Shown here: piece after piece, positions 30,411-42,559 of the stretch | How the letters are laid out: each line of letters opens with the position of its first letter | Numbering within the stretch: position 1 is the stretch's first letter | Assembly: GCF_004359215.1 (NCBI RefSeq) | Contig: NW_027152062.1 | Location: 985,370 to 1,049,369, forward strand | Direction of reading: 5' to 3' | DNA from: Bremia lactucae | Taxonomy: Eukaryota > Oomycota > Peronosporomycetes > Peronosporales > Peronosporaceae | DNA: 64,000 nucleotides | Notes under the pieces: generated by a model | Databases searched by the model: none | What the model saw: only the letters and a program-made list of their open reading frames with translations | Told to the model about the DNA's origin: nothing | Made by a program: the position numbers and the translations under genes

Positions 30411-31225
30411 ATTTATTATCTAAGTTCTTAATAGCAAAAGGTGTGTTGTGAATTGTACACTTCAACCGAAGTATGCCCCATTACAATTTTATATTCCGTT
30501 GCATGGTTGCTACTCTGGCAAATTGCAGTGCACAATTTCGATTTGGCACAGCCATAAAAAATATGGTTTTCGGCACTTCATATGGTACGGATTCTTTATT
30601 CGATCAGGAGAATGATACTATGAATTCTGTAGGCTCTTATTTCCTCGATTTTTCGTTCCAAGTTGCTTAATTCTTCATGGAAGGTCCTGTCGCTGCGGAT
30701 GCGCTCTTTGAGCAATAGTAATCAGGCAGCAAATAATAGGTGGGCGCGAGTGGGCTTTAATATATGCCCCGTCATGATTATTTAGTCCCCTTAAAAGTCT
30801 TGGCCCGCAAACGCTTGATTACTTACGCCATGAGCTATTTAGTGCTTGTACGTGCGCAAATAGCCCATGCTTTAGTAGGGTTGGCAATTGAGACCGTGAA
30901 TGAGTCTAGCTAGTATCATGCATCTTTTTGTGAAGATGCTCAGACTTGGAAAATGATTTTTATGACACTATCGCGTTAGAAGCTCAGCTATTTAAAATGA
31001 GACTTGTCGAACGCAAATCGTGTATAAGATTTATAAAAAGCCTTCCCATCTGGGAGGTTACCGGCATGACTCTTCCGTCTCGTGGAACAAGACGAGTATA
31101 TTTTCACCGACCTTTCGACGGGCGTGTACACGTCGATAGCGGCGAGTATGCTAACATCATACGTTTCAATTGAGAAATATTAAATAACAATACTCAGATT
31201 TGTGACTATTTTTGAATAACGACTA
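30411..31225. other. No recognisable gene
   Basis: About 800 bp of A/T-rich unique-looking DNA between the MULE and the pogo-like element. Short open frames (for example 30473-30670 and 30946-31173) show no family resemblance. Confidence 0.4.
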
Positions 31226-32957
31226 CAGTATAACCTGTCTAAATTAATAATGTTGGGACGCCCTTTCCTGATAAATTTAAAAAGTTTAGAATTTTAGACA
31301 GGTGTAGTATCCCACAGATAAATTAATTATTTCGCTTTTTTGGAGGGATGTGGTTATAAAAGAAAGGCCTCTCCCACAATCCCCAAGAAGAACTCAGCAG
31401 CGCATCAACAATGCCTCTGGGAGGAGCACGCCACAATGACGGACGATGTCCGTGTGGCTCTCTGCAAACATTACACATAGAATCCCGCACTGATCTAGGC
31501 ACAGCTTGTCAATTGACTTCAGGACAAATATCAGCTGGGGGTCAGCCAGGCGACGGTCTCCAGCACGCCGAAGAAGAAGGCAGACCATCTTCGACTTTCA
31601 GAAGACAGCAGTAATGTATTCACTGATGGAATCAGCTCTGCTGGCTTGGTTTAATGCCCATTCGGATCGTATCAGTCTTAGCGGAGACGTTGCCCGTGAA
31701 CATGCAGAGCGGATTTTGGACCTTCTTTGTCCAGGACATGAACTATTTCAGCTTTCCAACGGATGGCTGGAATCCTATATAGCTCTGAATGGAATCCGCG
31801 CCTATCGCAGTTCGGAGAGAGCGGCGCGATGGACATGGTTGATGAGGAGGATGCGCTTTCTCCCTTATGCGAGGTCCTCAATTAGTATAAATGGAAGAAT
31901 ATCTACAACATGGGTGAGACTGGCTTGTTCTATCGGATGCAGGTAAGCACTCTGCGAAGGACACCAAATTTTGTTATCTGGTGGCTAATGCAACTCTTCT
32001 GTTTCAAGCTGACACTTCGCTTGCAACAGGGAGCTGAAGGGGTGAAAGCAAACAAGGAATAAATGTGACTGTCTACTGCAATGGTGATGGGTCCGACAGA
32101 GGCCCCTATGGATCATTGGCACTACGCCACTTCTCGCTGCTCCCGCCATGTCAATCTCCAGAACCTTGGCTATCAGTATCGCAGCAACAAGAAGGCCTAG
32201 ATAACACAAATTATCATCTTGGAGTGACTGAGGGACTTCGATGGGAGAATGGCAAACCGCAAGGTGCTGCTGATCCTGGACAACTGCAGTGCACACGTCC
32301 TGCTTGCTGATCTGTCGCAGCGAATCGCAATTCGCAACACGACAATCTACTATATTTCGCCCAACATGACGTCGAAGCTTCAGCCGTGCGACCAGGGTAT
32401 CCTACGCAACCTCAAAGCCTACTAGGCGCAGCTTCTCCCGTATGCTCCTTCAGGATCTCGACAATGGTGTCGTTGAGCCGGCAAAGATAAACATCTTTCA
32501 TGCTATCTAGGTGTCAGTCTCAACTTGGTCTAACGATGTCCGCATTGAGACCATCCATAACTGTTACCGGCATTGCAACATCCGGTCAGAACCAGCTGAT
32601 GCTGCACCAGTCCTAGAGGAGCAGTGCCTTGACAATGAAGTCATGGTGGAGATGGAACATCAGATTAGACGCTTCAGGTATCCTATCGTGATGAACATCC
32701 GCAACCTGCTAGACTATCCTACCGAGCGGATCACATCATACATTCCAGACGTGGATGAAATCATTGAGGACCACCTCCCGACTCAGCCTGAGGACGAGCA
32801 GGAATCGCTGTCGTAGATGCTCAGAAAGCACTCGAGTTGCTTGAGACAATCTGGCTGCAACAGGATGGCGGCGCGCTGGGTTTTCTCAAGTCCGTACAGC
32901 AGATGAAGGACAGCGTTGGAGCAATCCGCACAAACCAAATCGCTCAGCCTGACATAC
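31226..32957 (+). pseudogene. pogo/Tigger-type (Tc5-HTH, DDE_1) transposase relic
   Basis: A likely terminal repeat CAGTATAACCTGTCTAAATT follows TA at 31224. The coding relic has a CENP-B/Tc5-like HTH half (LMESALLAWFNAHSDRISLS, AERILDLLCPGHELFQLSNG, WLESYIALNGIRAYRSS). The DDE_1 domain follows: IYNMGETGLFYRMQ (family NMDETG; the first Asp is Gly here), VLLILDNCSAHVLLADLSQR with the second Asp, and ISPNMTSKLQPCDQGILRNL with the third. Several stops and frameshifts are present. The 3' part is interrupted by the solo LTR at 32958, and no right terminal repeat was seen. Confidence 0.8.
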
Positions 32958-33407
32958 TGTAACGGGGCACTACGACTTGAACTGCTTCAGTACAAGTCCA
33001 TTTCGCACTGCCTCAGTTGCAAGTGGTGCCCTACATTATTTCACGTACACTAGTACGTGCAGAGGAAGACTTCTCTTTAAGGCAACTAACTTAAAGAGGG
33101 TTAAATGAAAACTGTATTAATATAAGTAAGTATCTCTTCTATCTATCTTGTAAATGCAAACCTAATTATAATCTAATACTAAACATGCAATTGAATACTT
33201 ATCTGATCTTATCTGTATCTCTCTTTTGTTTATCTCTACAGCTGATTAGTCTGCGAAATAGATAAAATGGTCTATACCTATTTATGGATAAGAATTTTGA
33301 ACATAACTACATAGAGTAATATCCTCCAAATATTCTCTACGTTTTAGATAATATATTAATTAACAGCCTTTAAGTGTTAATTTCATGTAACGATACACCC
33401 CGTTACA
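32958..33407 (-). repeat. Solo LTR of type A with 5-bp target duplication
   Basis: 450 bp with both LTR-A termini (TGTAACGGGGCAC and CACCCCGTTACA), flanked by CATAC on both sides (32953-32957 and 33408-33412). A perfect 5-bp duplication and well-kept ends suggest a fairly recent insertion followed by LTR-LTR recombination. Confidence 0.93.
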
Positions 33408-33412
33408 CATAC

Positions 33413-34934
33413 GAGATTTCTTCAGACGTGTTTAGTGCTTTCAATTATTTTACAGTATCTGATTTTTTTCATCAAGAAAAATTATATGAATAATAAATTT
33501 AAAAAAAGGGACCTCAAATTGCATTTAATAATTAAATTACAAAGGTTTATTAATCATTAAATGTGCTCGATTAACGACGAAGTTAAATGAATAATTTAAG
33601 AATCTTATTAATTAACTCGGGATTTTCTTAAGACAGGCTCTTCTGTTCATTTCATTTTTCTACTTCAAATGAAAGGTAAATTTTGTCTGGCTCAATCAAA
33701 TGTGAAACATTCTCAACATCTAGAGCTTCAAGCAAAAATTCTACAGCATATCAGATTTTGCTCGTCACATAAATTCTAGCTGGGTATGTGAGCCAGCTTC
33801 GTGAAAGACGCATCATTTTTTCCCTGTCAAAACAACTATTTCTCTGCTTACAATTATTGGGTAAACTATTCCTACGAGGAAACAGCCTCGACTGTAACCA
33901 GTATGTAACATAGTCGCATGTTGAAAGAGAATTAACGCAAGACAAAGTTGTCAACACGCAAACACACAGAAGACAATCGCGATAATGCACATATATTGGA
34001 TTGTTCATGCTTGAACTTTATATGGCGCAATAGTCCCGAGTCCGTAGGCTTACAATTCGTGCGATTGTAAGCTCGTTGGCTGCAGTGCGTCCTATATGTC
34101 GCAGCTGAGCCATAACATAGCAGGCTATCCTGACAAATACAAACACAGTTTCCTGTAAGCATTTTTTATTAAATATAAACAGTCCCGATCGTTAGCGCGA
34201 ATGACTATTTTTTTGGTCAAAGCTAAACTTTATCGCCTATATTACCAGGCTTTGGCTTCATAAAAGAGAAATCTACGGGGACGCGAGCTGGAGTAAGGGA
34301 CCTCGAATAATCCAAGTGAAATATAATGATAATATCTATAGGTTATGTAGTTTTACGCTAGAGTTGCCATATCGTGCGTCTGTCGTAAAGCCGTCAGCTG
34401 GAATAAGAACGAATCTTAGCAAATGTTTCTATCAATATAGAATGCACTGCACACCCCTCCCGACTAAACCGACTGAATGGGCCGCCAATCGAGCTCAGAG
34501 AGCGACCAAGTTTCACGCCAAATACGCACAAATCACGCGATCGGATATTCCGCCGCTTGCCGTATGTATCAATTGGTCGAGACTGGCGCCGACAGCTGTT
34601 CTCGATGATTGCTTTTTCCAAGAACGTCGGTGCAGAACCAAGACATGTGTGTGCATGACACGGGCAACTCGCGAGTTTTTTACATCTGACTCTTATGCGG
34701 CTAAAGGCACAGTGCCGCACAAGCTCAAAATAACGACTCCTACAGTTTGCCTTGTCACGTGATCAACCTCGTTTTGAATTGATAGTGGCAAGTAAGTGGA
34801 CTGCTATTGATTCCGGCAAGAGGGTTACGCAAGACTTTGGTGCAGGGAACAATAGAGCTGTTTTTATCGAACCTTCAGCGCAGATTCCAGGAAAGTTGCG
34901 CTGGCGTGACGCTTCGGGCTCCGGAGGCTGGACA
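33413..34934. other. Intergenic region upstream of the surface-protein gene
   Basis: About 1.5 kb. The left half is very A/T-rich with TTAATNATTAAAT words; the right half should contain the promoter of the gene at 34935. Open frames at 34316-34762 (plus) and 34394-34720 (minus) overlap each other and resemble no family. Confidence 0.4.
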
Positions 34935-36848
34935 ATGCAGGTCCACCGACGGTGGCTCAGATTCGTGCTGGTGGTACTGCTCATGAATTCACAGGCCAAT
35001 GCACAGATTTTTGCAGTGCAAAGTCGCGATGGGGATCCAGAAACGGTCTTGAATTTTAAAGAGGATCTCAATAATGGACGTGTTCCAACGTTGGCGACGC
35101 AACGACCAGAACGGCCATGGTTGCTTGACCAGAATGCATCGTCGGACTCGTCGGAACCAGCAGAGCCCTCGACACCGACGCCCGAGGTTTTAAAACCAAC
35201 CGACGCACCAAGTACACGGGCGCCTTTGACAAGTGCTTCCCCGGGAGTGAATAATAAGGACGTAGATGCTACCGACAAACCTTTACCTGTTAACAAACCC
35301 GTCGATCCTGCAAAGCGCGACGCCAATCGAGACAAAGCGACTGGTGTGGTAAAGCCAAAGGACGAGACCACGGAGGTTACGTTTACAAGGTCCCCACTTC
35401 TTCAACAGACAGCGCCTGTGTCCGACGCCATCCCCACGGCTGACAGCAATGCTAATTTTGACAAGCCAACCTCCAGTCCTCCAACTGAAGTTGAAATCAA
35501 GCCAGAGGAGTCGAAACCCGTGCCAAATGCACCACCGAAATCAATTTCTTTAAAAGTGAGGAAACAAATCATCGATCCCGAGTCTGGATCGGACGACGAT
35601 GCCAGTGTAGGCTCTAAAAGTGATTTAAACGAGACCCAACAGACTTTGAAACCTCCTACGAAGAAGGATGCCAGTACGATTCAAGAGACTCTCGAATCAA
35701 ATACAGTCGATTTAAAGACAAGTAAAACAAGTGACAAGACTACGAAACAAGACAATTTATCCGACAATGGTACGGATTCAAAGCAAGAAGCAGATACGTC
35801 GCGATCATCTTCGTCGTCTGGATCGCCGTCGGCCGCGGCGTCCGTATTAGCTGATGCAGCATCGAATGCCACGAGTACTGCATCAAATACGTTAATGCTT
35901 GGTTTAATGATGGCAGGCGCGATTGCGCTTGTGTTACTGGTCGCCCTCTTTGTATACAAGAAAACCAATCAACTGGTCCAAGACGACGACCCTGGTCTTG
36001 AAAGAGGACGTCACGATCACACTCAAGGCGTGGCTCAAGCGTCAACAGTGGCGGCAAATTATCATCAGAATCACAACATGTCGCCAACAGGGTTTAGTGA
36101 CGACAATTACCCGCCAAATCCTGGCAATAGCCAATTCGATCAGGAGCCTTACGATCACGATGGAGGTCGACTTACGTACAATGATCCAAACCTCGACATG
36201 TTGACACCACGAAGCCAAATCGCTTTAGCGCATTCTCAAATGTCCTTGCCACCAATGGCGCAAACAAATTCTTCACACGGTACGAGTCAGTATTCGCAAT
36301 ACTCGTCCCAGTCGTCGTCGTTTTATGGTCAAAGTATGTATAGCTCTGGTCACTCGGGGAATCACTTTCAATCAAAGTATGACAGTCGACATCGAGAGGA
36401 TCTTGCTTCCGAGGACGAGAGCGATTTTGGGGGCGATTCGATTCAAGATCTGTCGAATGGATGGCATGGAATGGGTCAAAAAGGGTCGAAAAAGACGACA
36501 AAGCGACCGGATTTGTCTTTGGACGAGTCGTTTTTTGAACCCAAAGACTCGCGATCGACGTCAGCAAGTGATTATCACGGCCAAACGCGCTTTCAAGCGT
36601 CCGGCCAGACAGAATACCGCATGTCCACGGCAGATGAGAGCAGATATATGGGCGACGAGAGTTTTGCGGCCACGAATAGTAATTACGACCAGAGCCACTA
36701 CAATGGCGACCCGAGTTTTCAAAGCAGCGGCTTTAGCGAGTTTGAGGCATCTGGTGCACCCCGCCGACGAGGGGATAGTAGCAATCATGACGCGTCTTCG
36801 TTTTATCGGACCAAAGATTCTCGATTTACGGACGCTTCATACTATTGA
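34935..36848 (+). CDS. Secreted/membrane surface protein: signal peptide, Pro/Ser/Thr-rich ectodomain, one TM, Ser/Tyr-rich tail
   Basis: Starting at 34935 the frame gives 637 residues. Residues 1-24 (MQVHRRWLRFVLVVLLMNSQ, then ANAQ) form a good signal peptide with an A-N-A cleavage site. An upstream in-frame Met at 34752 would bury it, so I prefer 34935. Residues 25-310 are low complexity, rich in Pro, Thr, Ser, Asp and Lys, as in extended, O-glycosylated ectodomains. A single membrane span lies at about 319-341 (LMLGLMMAGAIALVLLVALF), followed by YKK. The roughly 296-residue cytoplasmic tail is rich in Ser, Tyr, Gly and Gln with loosely repeated SF/YxGDxSF units near the end. No RXLR or LFLAK motif is present. 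It may be a wall or stress sensor-like protein, which is inference only. Confidence 0.8.
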   Translation: MQVHRRWLRFVLVVLLMNSQANAQIFAVQSRDGDPETVLNFKEDLNNGRVPTLATQRPERPWLLDQNASSDSSEPAEPSTPTPEVLKPTDAPSTRAPLTSASPGVNNKDVDATDKPLPVNKPVDPAKRDANRDKATGVVKPKDETTEVTFTRSPLLQQTAPVSDAIPTADSNANFDKPTSSPPTEVEIKPEESKPVPNAPPKSISLKVRKQIIDPESGSDDDASVGSKSDLNETQQTLKPPTKKDASTIQETLESNTVDLKTSKTSDKTTKQDNLSDNGTDSKQEADTSRSSSSSGSPSAAASVLADAASNATSTASNTLMLGLMMAGAIALVLLVALFVYKKTNQLVQDDDPGLERGRHDHTQGVAQASTVAANYHQNHNMSPTGFSDDNYPPNPGNSQFDQEPYDHDGGRLTYNDPNLDMLTPRSQIALAHSQMSLPPMAQTNSSHGTSQYSQYSSQSSSFYGQSMYSSGHSGNHFQSKYDSRHREDLASEDESDFGGDSIQDLSNGWHGMGQKGSKKTTKRPDLSLDESFFEPKDSRSTSASDYHGQTRFQASGQTEYRMSTADESRYMGDESFAATNSNYDQSHYNGDPSFQSSGFSEFEASGAPRRRGDSSNHDASSFYRTKDSRFTDASYY

Positions 36849-37747
36849 GCGACTTACGAGTCCTGACCAATTTTAATGTCCCTCAAAAGTTTGTCCATGG
36901 TTGTGTGTAAACCTACGGATGTCTGTCAAAATGGAATTCAAATTAATTTATACTTTTGGCGATTGTATTCCTGTAAATTTGTATTTAAATTGCGAATTTT
37001 TCATTGTTCGTGAAAAACAAATTAATATATAGATTGAAAGGTTTTCTTTAAAAAAAATAAAAACAACCGACTGATGTGATGTACACCAAGTGCGTCCGAT
37101 CTCGTTCCGCAGTGGCAGAGACATCCTCGCCCCTTGGCAGACCTTGCAACTCTTCTTTGGCTCGTTGTTACGCCTCGTGGGGCGCGTTTAGTACGCAAGT
37201 GCCAATTCTTTGCAACGTATTGCAAGATTCAGTATCAAACCGCCGAATCTCTCGTGTTGCCACGAGTAGATTTAATACCGAGAACATCACGCTAGAAGAC
37301 GCGCCATGGCGGACGCGCAGGATGTCCAGACGCTCAAGATGCAAGGCACGTGACATCGTGTGGCCATTTAAAGCACACTCTCTTCCTTTGTGACAATATC
37401 GTGTGGTTTGTAGTGGTACGGAAACACGAGAATGACCCGGATCGTCGACGTTCGACTCATTTGCGATTAGAACCGCCACGTACGTGGCCATGTTGCAGTC
37501 CTTTTTCGTGCCATGATGCGACTTTAGACACTAATACGCGTTGTAACACGTAGAATCCGATGTCCGATTAGCGAGTTCTTTCCAACGGGCCCGCACATCA
37601 GGCGTTCATCGCCTTCTTCGCTCCAATACTAGCAGTATCGGGAGCTATGTACCACCGACAAAGGAGAACGATAGTACTCCTACCGGCAATAATGCGTCTA
37701 GCAGCAACGCGATTGTTGAAAACGACAAGCTTTATGACTCGAAAGAA
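36849..37747. other. Region between the surface-protein and phosphatase genes
   Basis: About 900 bp. It holds the 3' UTR of the surface protein and the upstream region of the phosphatase. A possible small 5' exon (ATG at 37306, MADAQDVQTLKMQG) could splice from a GT at 37350 to an AG at 37631-37632 and enter the phosphatase frame in phase. This remains a suggestion. Otherwise no gene is seen. Confidence 0.4.
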
Positions 37748-39528
37748 ATGCCTTCCGTGCCTGAATCGGTCAAAATAGACGATCATCTCGCTACTGACCA
37801 AGTCGAAGACGATCCAGTGCCTTTGTATCTCGAACACACATGGACCCACGTGGTGCTTAAAATGACGGCGTTTACCGAAGAAGATACCGTCACAAGCTTT
37901 ACGTTTGATGAGAAAGGAGGCGGTATTGGCCAAACTTGTGAGAATATTGCAAGTATACCTGCCGATACACTCCTTGCAGAGACCGACCACGCACGTGTGC
38001 TGTATAGTCACGGGCGTTTCTATTTAGTCAATGGCGACCAAGCAAATGGGGACACGTTTGTGCGGTTAAGTCCCGTGGAAACCCAAGCAAATGACGAAAA
38101 TATGGGCGATCGTATGCAATGGCCTCTCGAGCCTCACGTGGCATTTCGAGTTGGAAAATCGGATTTTCTTGTTACATCGTTTCACGAAGAATTGCCAAGT
38201 CTTACGGTCTCGGCATTAAGTGGCAAATTAGCTGGCACGGAGTTTGTGATTACACAAGAAGGTGCAGGAATTGGTCGATCTGCGGAGAATCAAATCCATA
38301 CAAGTGATGGGGAACTCTCTCGAAAACATGCTGCAATTTGGTTTGATGAATTGACGAATCAATTTTATTTGATTGATTTAAACTCGACGAATGGGACATT
38401 TATGAAACTCGTGGGAAGTTATCAAGAACCCTATCGACTGGAAATTGGCGACGATTTACTCGTGGCACAAACGTGTTTAACTGTCAATCGGTTTGACTTT
38501 GGAGCGCATGCCGACATGGGCGCTCGTAAACATATGGAAGACGCGCATACGATTATTCAAGACTTGTGTATTGAACCATTAAGTCGTTTGGGATTGCATC
38601 CCCAGTCATTCTTTGCTGTCTATGACGGCCATGGCGGTGACGAAGCATCTTCGTTTTTGAGTGACGTGCTCCACCATAGCCTCATTACCGCGTTTTTCAT
38701 GCACACGAGTGAATTGAAACCTTTACTAACAATGACAATTGAGGAATTGCAATCAATCATCATGAAGCGCTTGACCAATGCGTTTGAACGTACGGATGAA
38801 GAATTTTTAAGGACCTCGGATCGTCCGCAAGCTGGAAGCACGGCCACGACAGTCTTTGTGGCGGGCAAGTATCTCTTTGTGGCCAACGTTGGAGACTCGC
38901 GCACTGTCTTGAGTCGCAATGGCACAGCTGAACGACTTTCAAATGATCATAAACCCAGTCGAACGGACGAAGCGCAGCGGATTCGAGAGACTGGCGGCTT
39001 TGTGATTCACGGACGTATTATGGGCGAATTGGCCGTCTCGCGTGCCTTTGGCGACGCCCCTTTCAAGTCGTTTGATCTCGTCGAGCCTTTGGTCGATGAC
39101 ATTGACACGAAAGCACGGAACGAGTACAATTCGCAGGAATTACCGGTGAATCCCAACGATATTTTAAAAGGTCCATTAGTGATTCCGACGCCAGAGTTTA
39201 CCGTCACGGAATTAACAGACGAGTGCGAGTTTGTGATGCTCGCAAGTGACGGATTGTATGATGTGTTGAAAGATCAAGAAGCTGTGGATTTTGTTCGTCG
39301 AAAACTTGTCGAATTGAAAGATGTGCAACGGGCTGTTGAGGTGTGTGAGTGAGTGGATTGTGCTAGATGATGCTTGTGGTGGATTAATGGCGCGATTCTC
39401 TCTCGTTTTTCTTTGTGTAGGCGCTTATTGAGTATGCCATTTTTCATCAGCGGTCGACCGATAATGTGACATGTGTCGTTGTGATGTTTAAAGAGGCGAA
39501 AGAAATAGTGTGGCAAAGTTCCTCGTAA
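37748..39528 (+). CDS. Protein phosphatase 2C with two N-terminal FHA domains
   Basis: Two exons: 37748-39340 and 39421-39528. The intron 39341-39420 (80 bp, GTGTGTGAG...TTTGTGTAG) is required to reach the last PP2C strand (QRSTDNVTCVVVMF). The product is 566 residues. A first, degenerate FHA-like region is at about 50-120 (GGGIGQT). A complete FHA is at 155-245 (GIGRS 174-178, SRKH 191-194, NSTNGT 212-217), which binds phosphothreonine peptides. The PP2C domain runs from about 255 to 556 with metal-binding motifs MEDAH (263-267), DGHGG (293-297), ASDGLYD (499-505) and TDN in exon 2. It is a metal-dependent Ser/Thr phosphatase aimed at FHA-bound phosphoproteins. The frame is open upstream to a stop at about 37543 with no Met, so a 5' exon is possible. 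Confidence 0.93.
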
Positions 39529-40149
39529 ACATGAGTCTGAGCGCTAAAAAAGAGGACAAAACATCAATATATAGGATAGGACGGGACAATTACTACTATT
39601 GAACGAAAAATTGCCGTATGGGTTTAAAAAGAGTAAAACCACATTTTAGGAAGAGAATTTCTAAACTCACTTCATGCAGTTTTTAGTCAATTTAATTTCT
39701 GAATTACAGCGTATCACATTGCATTACATAGATCAACGCCAAACTCTCCGTGCACGATCACCAACTGCGGCGTTATCTGACGGCTTTCCATTGACTTTTT
39801 TGCGCGGTTTAGAAAAGTTGGAACCGTCCTAGAACGAAGTGCAAGTAAAGATTTTTTTAAATACAAGAATGCTGGTATCCCATCATGACCCAGACCGTCC
39901 CGAAAATTCAAGTAAGCGAAGCCATAAGTGCTTGAACTATCCTTTCCAAGTCACTTTAAAGCAAAGAGCTTGGAAGTTGGAGATAGATAATGGTGCTCAA
40001 AACCATGACCTTGTGCATCTTAGTGCATATTCTTCCGTACGCAGGCTTGGGAATACGGCAAGTCAGCAGGTGGTTCGCTTCACAATGCTGTTGTCCCTTC
40101 TAGAACAATTTAATAATTGTCTCTCGTTCATCATGGCCAACTAATGAAC
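39529..40149. other. No recognisable gene
   Basis: About 620 bp downstream of the phosphatase. It includes its 3' UTR. A frame at 39839-40144 resembles nothing known. Gypsy sequence begins at about 40150. Confidence 0.4.
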
Positions 40150-42400
40150 GTCTTTGAGCGTTACAGGCGTGTGGATGTCGTACGAGTGAGTGCGATGGCC
40201 TCACTTGTGGTTCGGTCGTTAGCATGACTGCACAAGACCTCAGTGTGAATACCCAGCACATTGTGGAGTTAGATCCCGACGGCTGTGCACGAGCAAATGC
40301 AACATCGAAGGTCCGCTATTGTGACGTGGACATAGTTATTGACGGAAGTGCACAAGCACAGGCAGCGTCGAAGTTCAACCACTCGAATAAGTTAAGAGGT
40401 ACGAAACAAGGATGCTTTCTTGAAAAGCAACATCCAAGAGAATTTGGAACGCCCGTCTATAAGAGAGAGTGCGAAAGTCCTTGCTCGACTGGAGAGTCGA
40501 TCGTGAAGGATATCGCTGTGGTAGCGCAACCACAGCTAGAGGATGTTGGGGAGGATATTCACCAAATAATTTCTGAGAGAAGAAGTCCCCGGAAACCTGT
40601 GGTCTAAGGTTCCCAGGTACCTTTGGAAATAAGTTCCAAAGAAGAAACTGAGACAATCAATGTCTTAGTAAACAATGGATCAAGTGTAGGCGCTTATACA
40701 CTTGATCTATTAGCGCCTCCGAAGTTAACTTCGGAGATAACTCGATTGCCAACGCTATAATCGAAACGGTTTTTGCTGATCTGCGTAGTAGTAAAGTCAA
40801 GCAGATCTGCCTACTTGTCACAGATGACGACAACGTGGCCAATATTCGGTCGGCAATCGTATTTCTTGAGAACGAACGGATTCTCAATAGCTCATCGATA
40901 AACGAAAGTGTCCTGAATGAGAAGATTCGGATTATACGTTTTACGTCCCGATCCTGGGAGTCTTTGAAAACAACCCATATGCATAAAGATTTAGTTGAAT
41001 TTTAGGATGTCTTCCCTGAATCAGTACCGTGCGAGTTGCCTAACGACAAAGGCACTCGACACGAAATCGACCTTATCCCAGGTTCGAAATACTGTGGTAT
41101 GAATCAATTGCCGTTGCGTCGTGAACAAGTAATAGCGATCGACAAATTCTTTGCCGAATGCTTAGCAGCGGGCCATGTGAGGGAATCAACTTTCCCACAT
41201 AGCTCTACAACCTTCTGTGTGCGCAATGCAACAGGAGGTTGGCGGATAGTGCATGCATTCAATAAACTGAATACTGCAACTGTACCGGCTCAAACGCCGA
41301 TACCACGAAAATATGTAATCATTGATGGCATGTCAAAGAGTACTATCTTTTCGTCAATGAATCTGCTGGATGGATTCTATCAGATCCTTGTGCGTGAACA
41401 AGATATTCCGCTCACAGCAGTAATCACCCCCAAGTAGTATGCTATGGGAGTGGCTAGTCATGCCACAGGGGTTTAGTAATGCCCCTGCGACATTTGACAA
41501 ACGTGTAACCAATCTATTGAGATCGGGGCGGGATTTTGTACCGAGCTATTATGATGACGACTTCGTTCATAGCAGACCCATGAACGGAACGCCGGATGTT
41601 GAAGTTCATCGTATCCACGTCCGAAAGGTTCTTACCCTTATGCGTAAGCACAAGTTGCATGCAGAAATGTATATTCGCTGCAAGCGAAATACCTCTTCTT
41701 GGGTGCATCGTGGGTAAACACGGTGAATGCCGCGATTCAGAAAAAGATCAAGGCGATCACCGACTGGCTTGTACCAGTCGATGTAAGGGACTAAAACAGT
41801 TCCTCGTTTAGCGGCATTTTTGCACAAGTACTCACGTACTTGTGCTAAAATGACAGTATATCTTTCTTCTTTGTTGAAGAAAAAACGTAAAGTTGTCATG
41901 GAACCCTGATTGTCAGCTTTCCTTCGATGATATTAAGAAAAGCTGGATGCAATCGCCAATCCTGGCGATTGCAGACCGAGATCGACCTTTTCATGTCGTC
42001 CCTGACGCCAGCGATTTTGCATTCGGCTGTGCGTTAACGCAATATGTCACAGACGGCGCAGAGCGCGTCGTCTATTTTCAATCGCGTCAATTTCAACCAG
42101 CGAACGCAACTATTTAGTGTATGATAAGGAACTCCTTGCCATGAAATACGCACTGGCTAAGTTAGGGTCTACCTCTTGGAAGATAGACCGTTCATTGAAT
42201 ATACGGACCATGCGTCTTTACGCACGGCCATAAGCAGTCCACACCTCTCGCATAGAATGGCGAGATGGTTGTCTTCCTTTGCGGAGTATAACTTCTCCGT
42301 GGAGTATAAATCAAGACGACTAAGCGTTGTCGCTGATGCCCTTTCGCGCCGGCCCTATTTTGAGCTGGCTGCGCAACAGTGACCATAAGATCACTGTTGC
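40150..42400 (+). pseudogene. Gypsy pol: protease-RT linker, RT and RNase H (plus strand)
   Basis: From 40224 an open stretch of 127 residues covers the linker (TAQDLSVNTQHIVELDPDGC). The RT-proximal domain is decayed. RT runs from 41036 (KGTRHEIDLIPGSKYCGMNQ, LPLRREQVIAIDKFFAECLA, GMSKSTIFSSMNLLDGFYQI), with a stop, then LWEWLVMPQGFSNAPATFDK and a mutated catalytic box SYYDDDFVHS. RNase H follows from 41893 (PFHVVPDASDFAFGCALTQY, where the family CDAS is PDAS) to RLSVVADALSRRPYF at about 42360. It is broken at several points. Confidence 0.82.
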
Positions 42401-42559
42401 AATAATAAGTGTTCCGATGTCAACATTAAATGACGACGTTAGAAGAGCTTAACATGAAGATAAGGCTCTTACAGGGTTGATGGATTACCTAAGAGATCCA
42501 TCCCAACAATCCTTAGAAGGGTTGTCGAAGTTGTATCGATCCTCAACAGATAGATATAC

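Noticed and set aside
30180..30420. Helitron terminus
   Set aside because: The TTCCACCC/GGGTGGAA words are inverted repeats within the MULE end; no CTRR hairpin or Rep/helicase sequence was found.
34752..34934. Upstream start for the surface protein
   Set aside because: It would place a 61-residue non-hydrophobic leader before a good signal peptide; the Met at 34935 fits better.
34763..35371. 202-residue minus-strand frame
   Set aside because: It is the reverse shadow of the low-complexity surface-protein gene.
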